This document shows, one piece after another, positions 14,389 to 16,446 of a stretch of 16,446 nucleotides of DNA. This DNA comes from DTU018 sp029550685 (lineage in GTDB: Bacteria > Bacillota > Syntrophomonadia > Syntrophomonadales > Syntrophomonadaceae). The stretch spans positions 1 through 16,446 of the forward strand of contig DAONVO010000050.1 in NCBI GenBank assembly GCA_035412805.1, written 5' to 3'. The notes under the pieces were generated by a model that saw only the letters and a list, made by a program, of their open reading frames with translations, had not been told where the DNA came from and ran no database searches. Every line of letters begins with the position of its first letter. The stretch's first letter is position 1. A program made the translations under genes and the position numbers.

Positions 14389-16356
14389 GTGCACAACCGA
14401 CGTTTAAGAATGATTGTGGCTCTTTGCCTTTGCTTTGCGCTAGTTTTTCCGGCAACCGCCCTGGCGGCCAAAGATTTTTCAGATATCAAAGGGCATTGGG
14501 CTGCCTCCTATATTGAAAAACTAGCCGCTCAGGGATACATAAACGGTTATCCCGACGGTACTTTTAAGCCCGATCGAACCATGACCAAAGCCGAATTCAC
14601 TACTGCCTTGATCGGCTGCCTGGGCATAACCCCATCAACACCCACCAAAAATAGTTTTGGTGATACCAAAACCCATTGGGCCCGCAAATACATAGAAGAA
14701 GCCGTAGCACGCGGGATTCTGGATCCTTCTGAATCGCCGCAGGGGTTTGGTCCTGACCAGAATATCCTGCGCAGTCAGGCGGCAGCTATGATTGTACGGG
14801 CTTTGAACATCAAGGTCACTGGTGGAACCAGCCCCTTTACTGACAGTGATGACGTGGAACGCAGCCTGTACCGGGATGAAATCAAAGCTGCTTATGATGC
14901 AGGAATCATAGCAGGATTTACCGATGGCTCTTTTGCTCCTTTCCGGGAAATGACCCGGGCTCAAGTGTGTACCGTATTAGTTAAGATGCTGGAGGTTAAA
15001 AAAGGCGACACCACTGCCCCGGTCCAACCCGTATCCGGCTCAATCAAATATTTGGCAGTAAGCGACGAGCTTTTTGACCTCAATTCCAACTTGTTGATAA
15101 TGAAGTCCGGCTTCTCTGAGATTCCTGTAACCAGTTTGACAGTCTCTGATGATGTTTTGACCGTTAACGGAAAATATGTATATGGGTTGGATCGCACCAC
15201 CGGTAACCCCGATGTGGTTATCGGCAGTACCCGTTATAAAGTTAGCCGGTTGGTAGTGAACGGCGACAAGCTAGTAGCTTATCCCGTCAGTCGCCATATT
15301 TACAGCGTGGAGTTAGACGACCATAAGTATAACTGTGACTATATTAAAATGTATGTTAACTCCCGGGATGAAGATCTCTATCTAGCTGACATGACAGTAG
15401 TGGACGAGTATACCGTGGAGGTTCAAGGCAAGAAATACGATCTACGGGATGACAAAATTACCGCAGAAGTAGGCAAGAATTTCTACGATATTGTAAGAAT
15501 ACAGATACTTTCCGGTCAGACTGAACCCCAGCTAAAAAAAACTGATCCCGTGGTTTTCCGGGGTATGCGCATAGGAGATATATCTGCTATCTTTGTGGGT
15601 CGAGATACTCTGGATCTGGACAAAATAGATTCGATTTATTTCTATATTGATGGTGAGCGTTATCGCCTGTCCGATATTACCCTTGATGCTTCCGGCAATA
15701 TTACAGCTAACAATAAGACCTATACTGCTGACGAAGTAATCCTGGGCATAGATGACTGGAACTACGTGATCGAAGAGATAAACTACCTTAAGGGCAAGTT
15801 TGTGTTCTATTTGGAAAAAGGCAAGTTAGTAGATTGGGTTCTGTTTAACAATACCTATAGGGATTACAGCGACATCACTATAGTAAAAGGCACTACCCAG
15901 TATGCTTTCAAGGATGTTCTGGTGGTGGAGCGCAACGTGGTCCGCATTGACAGGAAAAATTATGATGTTCGCGACAATGAAATAAAATGCCTGGTGGATA
16001 ACAAACTATGGGATATTGAACGCATCGAATGGCTTTCCAACCAGGAAATGGTGAAGATCACCGCTAAAGAGTCTAAAGACTCTCTCTGGGGTAGCCAACC
16101 GAAGGATTTCGTTTTCTATGACGCAAATGGCCGCAAGATCTATCAGGGAGTAGATGATGACGTAAATATATATATCAATAAAAAATGGCTGACCTTCGAT
16201 GATATCCGCATTACAGATCCCTCAACCTGTACTTACAACGGCCGTAGCTATGATCTGGTGGGACTCAGAGTTAGTATTGAAGATGAGTATTATGTAATTG
16301 AAGAAACTAGCTGGACCAGCAGCGGAACATTACGGATTTACCTAGAAGAATATTAA
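14389..16356 (+). CDS. Secreted S-layer homology (SLH) domain protein
   Basis: A 655-residue exported cell-surface protein. Residues 1-28 are a signal peptide (basic start NRRLR, hydrophobic core, ALA-A cleavage region). Three SLH domains follow at about 30-72 (FSDIKGHWAASYIEKL), 91-138 (FGDTKTHWARKYIEEA) and 151-200 (FTDSDDVERSLYRDEIKAAYDAGII), which normally bind secondary cell-wall polymers. The remaining ~450 residues are beta-rich, Asp/Tyr-rich and internally repeated, of unknown function. GTG 14389 is preferred to TTG 14386 because AAGGAGGG (14375-14382) is 6 nt from the former and only 3 nt from the latter. The gene stands alone and ends in a strong terminator. It may be an S-layer or surface-anchored structural protein. 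Confidence 0.9.
   Translation: MHNRRLRMIVALCLCFALVFPATALAAKDFSDIKGHWAASYIEKLAAQGYINGYPDGTFKPDRTMTKAEFTTALIGCLGITPSTPTKNSFGDTKTHWARKYIEEAVARGILDPSESPQGFGPDQNILRSQAAAMIVRALNIKVTGGTSPFTDSDDVERSLYRDEIKAAYDAGIIAGFTDGSFAPFREMTRAQVCTVLVKMLEVKKGDTTAPVQPVSGSIKYLAVSDELFDLNSNLLIMKSGFSEIPVTSLTVSDDVLTVNGKYVYGLDRTTGNPDVVIGSTRYKVSRLVVNGDKLVAYPVSRHIYSVELDDHKYNCDYIKMYVNSRDEDLYLADMTVVDEYTVEVQGKKYDLRDDKITAEVGKNFYDIVRIQILSGQTEPQLKKTDPVVFRGMRIGDISAIFVGRDTLDLDKIDSIYFYIDGERYRLSDITLDASGNITANNKTYTADEVILGIDDWNYVIEEINYLKGKFVFYLEKGKLVDWVLFNNTYRDYSDITIVKGTTQYAFKDVLVVERNVVRIDRKNYDVRDNEIKCLVDNKLWDIERIEWLSNQEMVKITAKESKDSLWGSQPKDFVFYDANGRKIYQGVDDDVNIYINKKWLTFDDIRITDPSTCTYNGRSYDLVGLRVSIEDEYYVIEETSWTSSGTLRIYLEEY
15397..16353 (+). 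repeat. Tandem ~175-residue duplication within the SLH protein
   Basis: Two segments 525 nt apart (15397-15519 and 15922-16044) encode similar 41-residue stretches, 17 of 41 identical by eye, sharing V-V, K-x-YD-x-RD, DI-x-RI and LS-x-Q. A second pair at about 15634-15816 and 16162-16347, offset 528 nt, shares D-I, a TY/SY step, YVIEE and YLE. The equal offsets show an A-B unit duplicated in tandem; the DNA itself is too diverged for a recent event. Confidence 0.7.
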
Positions 16357-16367
16357 TATAAATGACG

Positions 16368-16400
16368 AAAAAACCGGGGCAACTCAGCTCCGGTTTTTTT
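16368..16400 (+). terminator. Intrinsic terminator of the SLH gene
   Basis: ACCGGGGC (16373-16380) pairs with GCTCCGGT (16387-16394) with one G-U, loop AACTCA, flanked by an A-run before and seven T after. The A/T flanks extend the pairing and make it potentially bidirectional. It begins 12 nt after the stop codon. Confidence 0.9.
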
Positions 16401-16430
16401 ATGGCTTGCTGTGAAAAAATCCTTCAAGCA

Positions 16431-16446
16431 TGCTATCGCGAGGAGC
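16431..16446 (+). repeat. Truncated dispersed-repeat motif at right edge
   Basis: ATCGCGAGGAGC at 16435-16446 matches, with one base missing, the TCGCGATGGAGC read on the minus strand at 52-41. The window stops inside it. Confidence 0.4.

Noticed and set aside
1..16446. CRISPR array or complete mobile element
   Set aside because: No regularly spaced direct repeats and no transposase, integrase or cas genes were found.

Overview
The window looks like a piece of a strictly anaerobic, Clostridia-like Bacillota genome, possibly from a syntrophic or fermentative lineage; the genus cannot be fixed from sequence alone. The reasons are strong AGGAGG-type ribosome sites on nearly every gene, frequent TTG/GTG starts, a GntR/YtrA-type ABC operon, an S-layer-homology protein, and a catabolic operon rich in iron-sulfur proteins that uses a ferredoxin-dependent 2-oxoacid oxidoreductase. 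A run of 100 N and repeat-like sequence at both edges suggest a scaffold from a draft assembly.

Layout. Positions 1-368 have no gene but hold a dispersed-repeat-like edge, a dense set of hairpins (61-205) and a minus-strand terminator. Positions 369-3688 (minus) are a three-gene operon: a YtrA-type GntR repressor, an ABC ATPase and a large ABC permease. Its promoter contains a perfect palindromic operator. At 3821-4222 (plus) is a small hotdog-fold thioesterase of the PaaI/YdiI type, tail to tail with an IclR regulator.

The core of the window is a roughly 9.7 kb minus-strand operon read from 13942 down to 4224: FrhB-like iron-sulfur flavoprotein, IorA, IorB, GlcD-like FAD oxidase, GlcF-like CCG/Fe-S protein, LutA-, LutB- and LutC-like proteins, then IclR. 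Subunit pairs are joined by TGATG stop/start overlaps. GC-rich hairpins separate the Ior module from the Glc/Lut module, and the Glc/Lut module from the regulator. My reading, which is inference, is a pathway that oxidises a 2-hydroxy acid to a 2-oxo acid (GlcDF and/or LutABC) and then decarboxylates it oxidatively to an acyl-CoA with reduced ferredoxin (IorAB). The FrhB-like protein would be an electron-transfer partner and the nearby thioesterase could release CoA. Because the decarboxylating enzyme is of the indolepyruvate type, aryl-lactates from aromatic amino acids are an attractive substrate guess. Five GAACA/TGTTC half-sites upstream of the first gene are a candidate operator for the IclR protein.

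At 14389-16356 (plus) lies a secreted protein with three SLH domains and a duplicated beta-rich C-terminal region, ended by a clear intrinsic terminator. No tRNA, rRNA, CRISPR array or transposase gene was seen.
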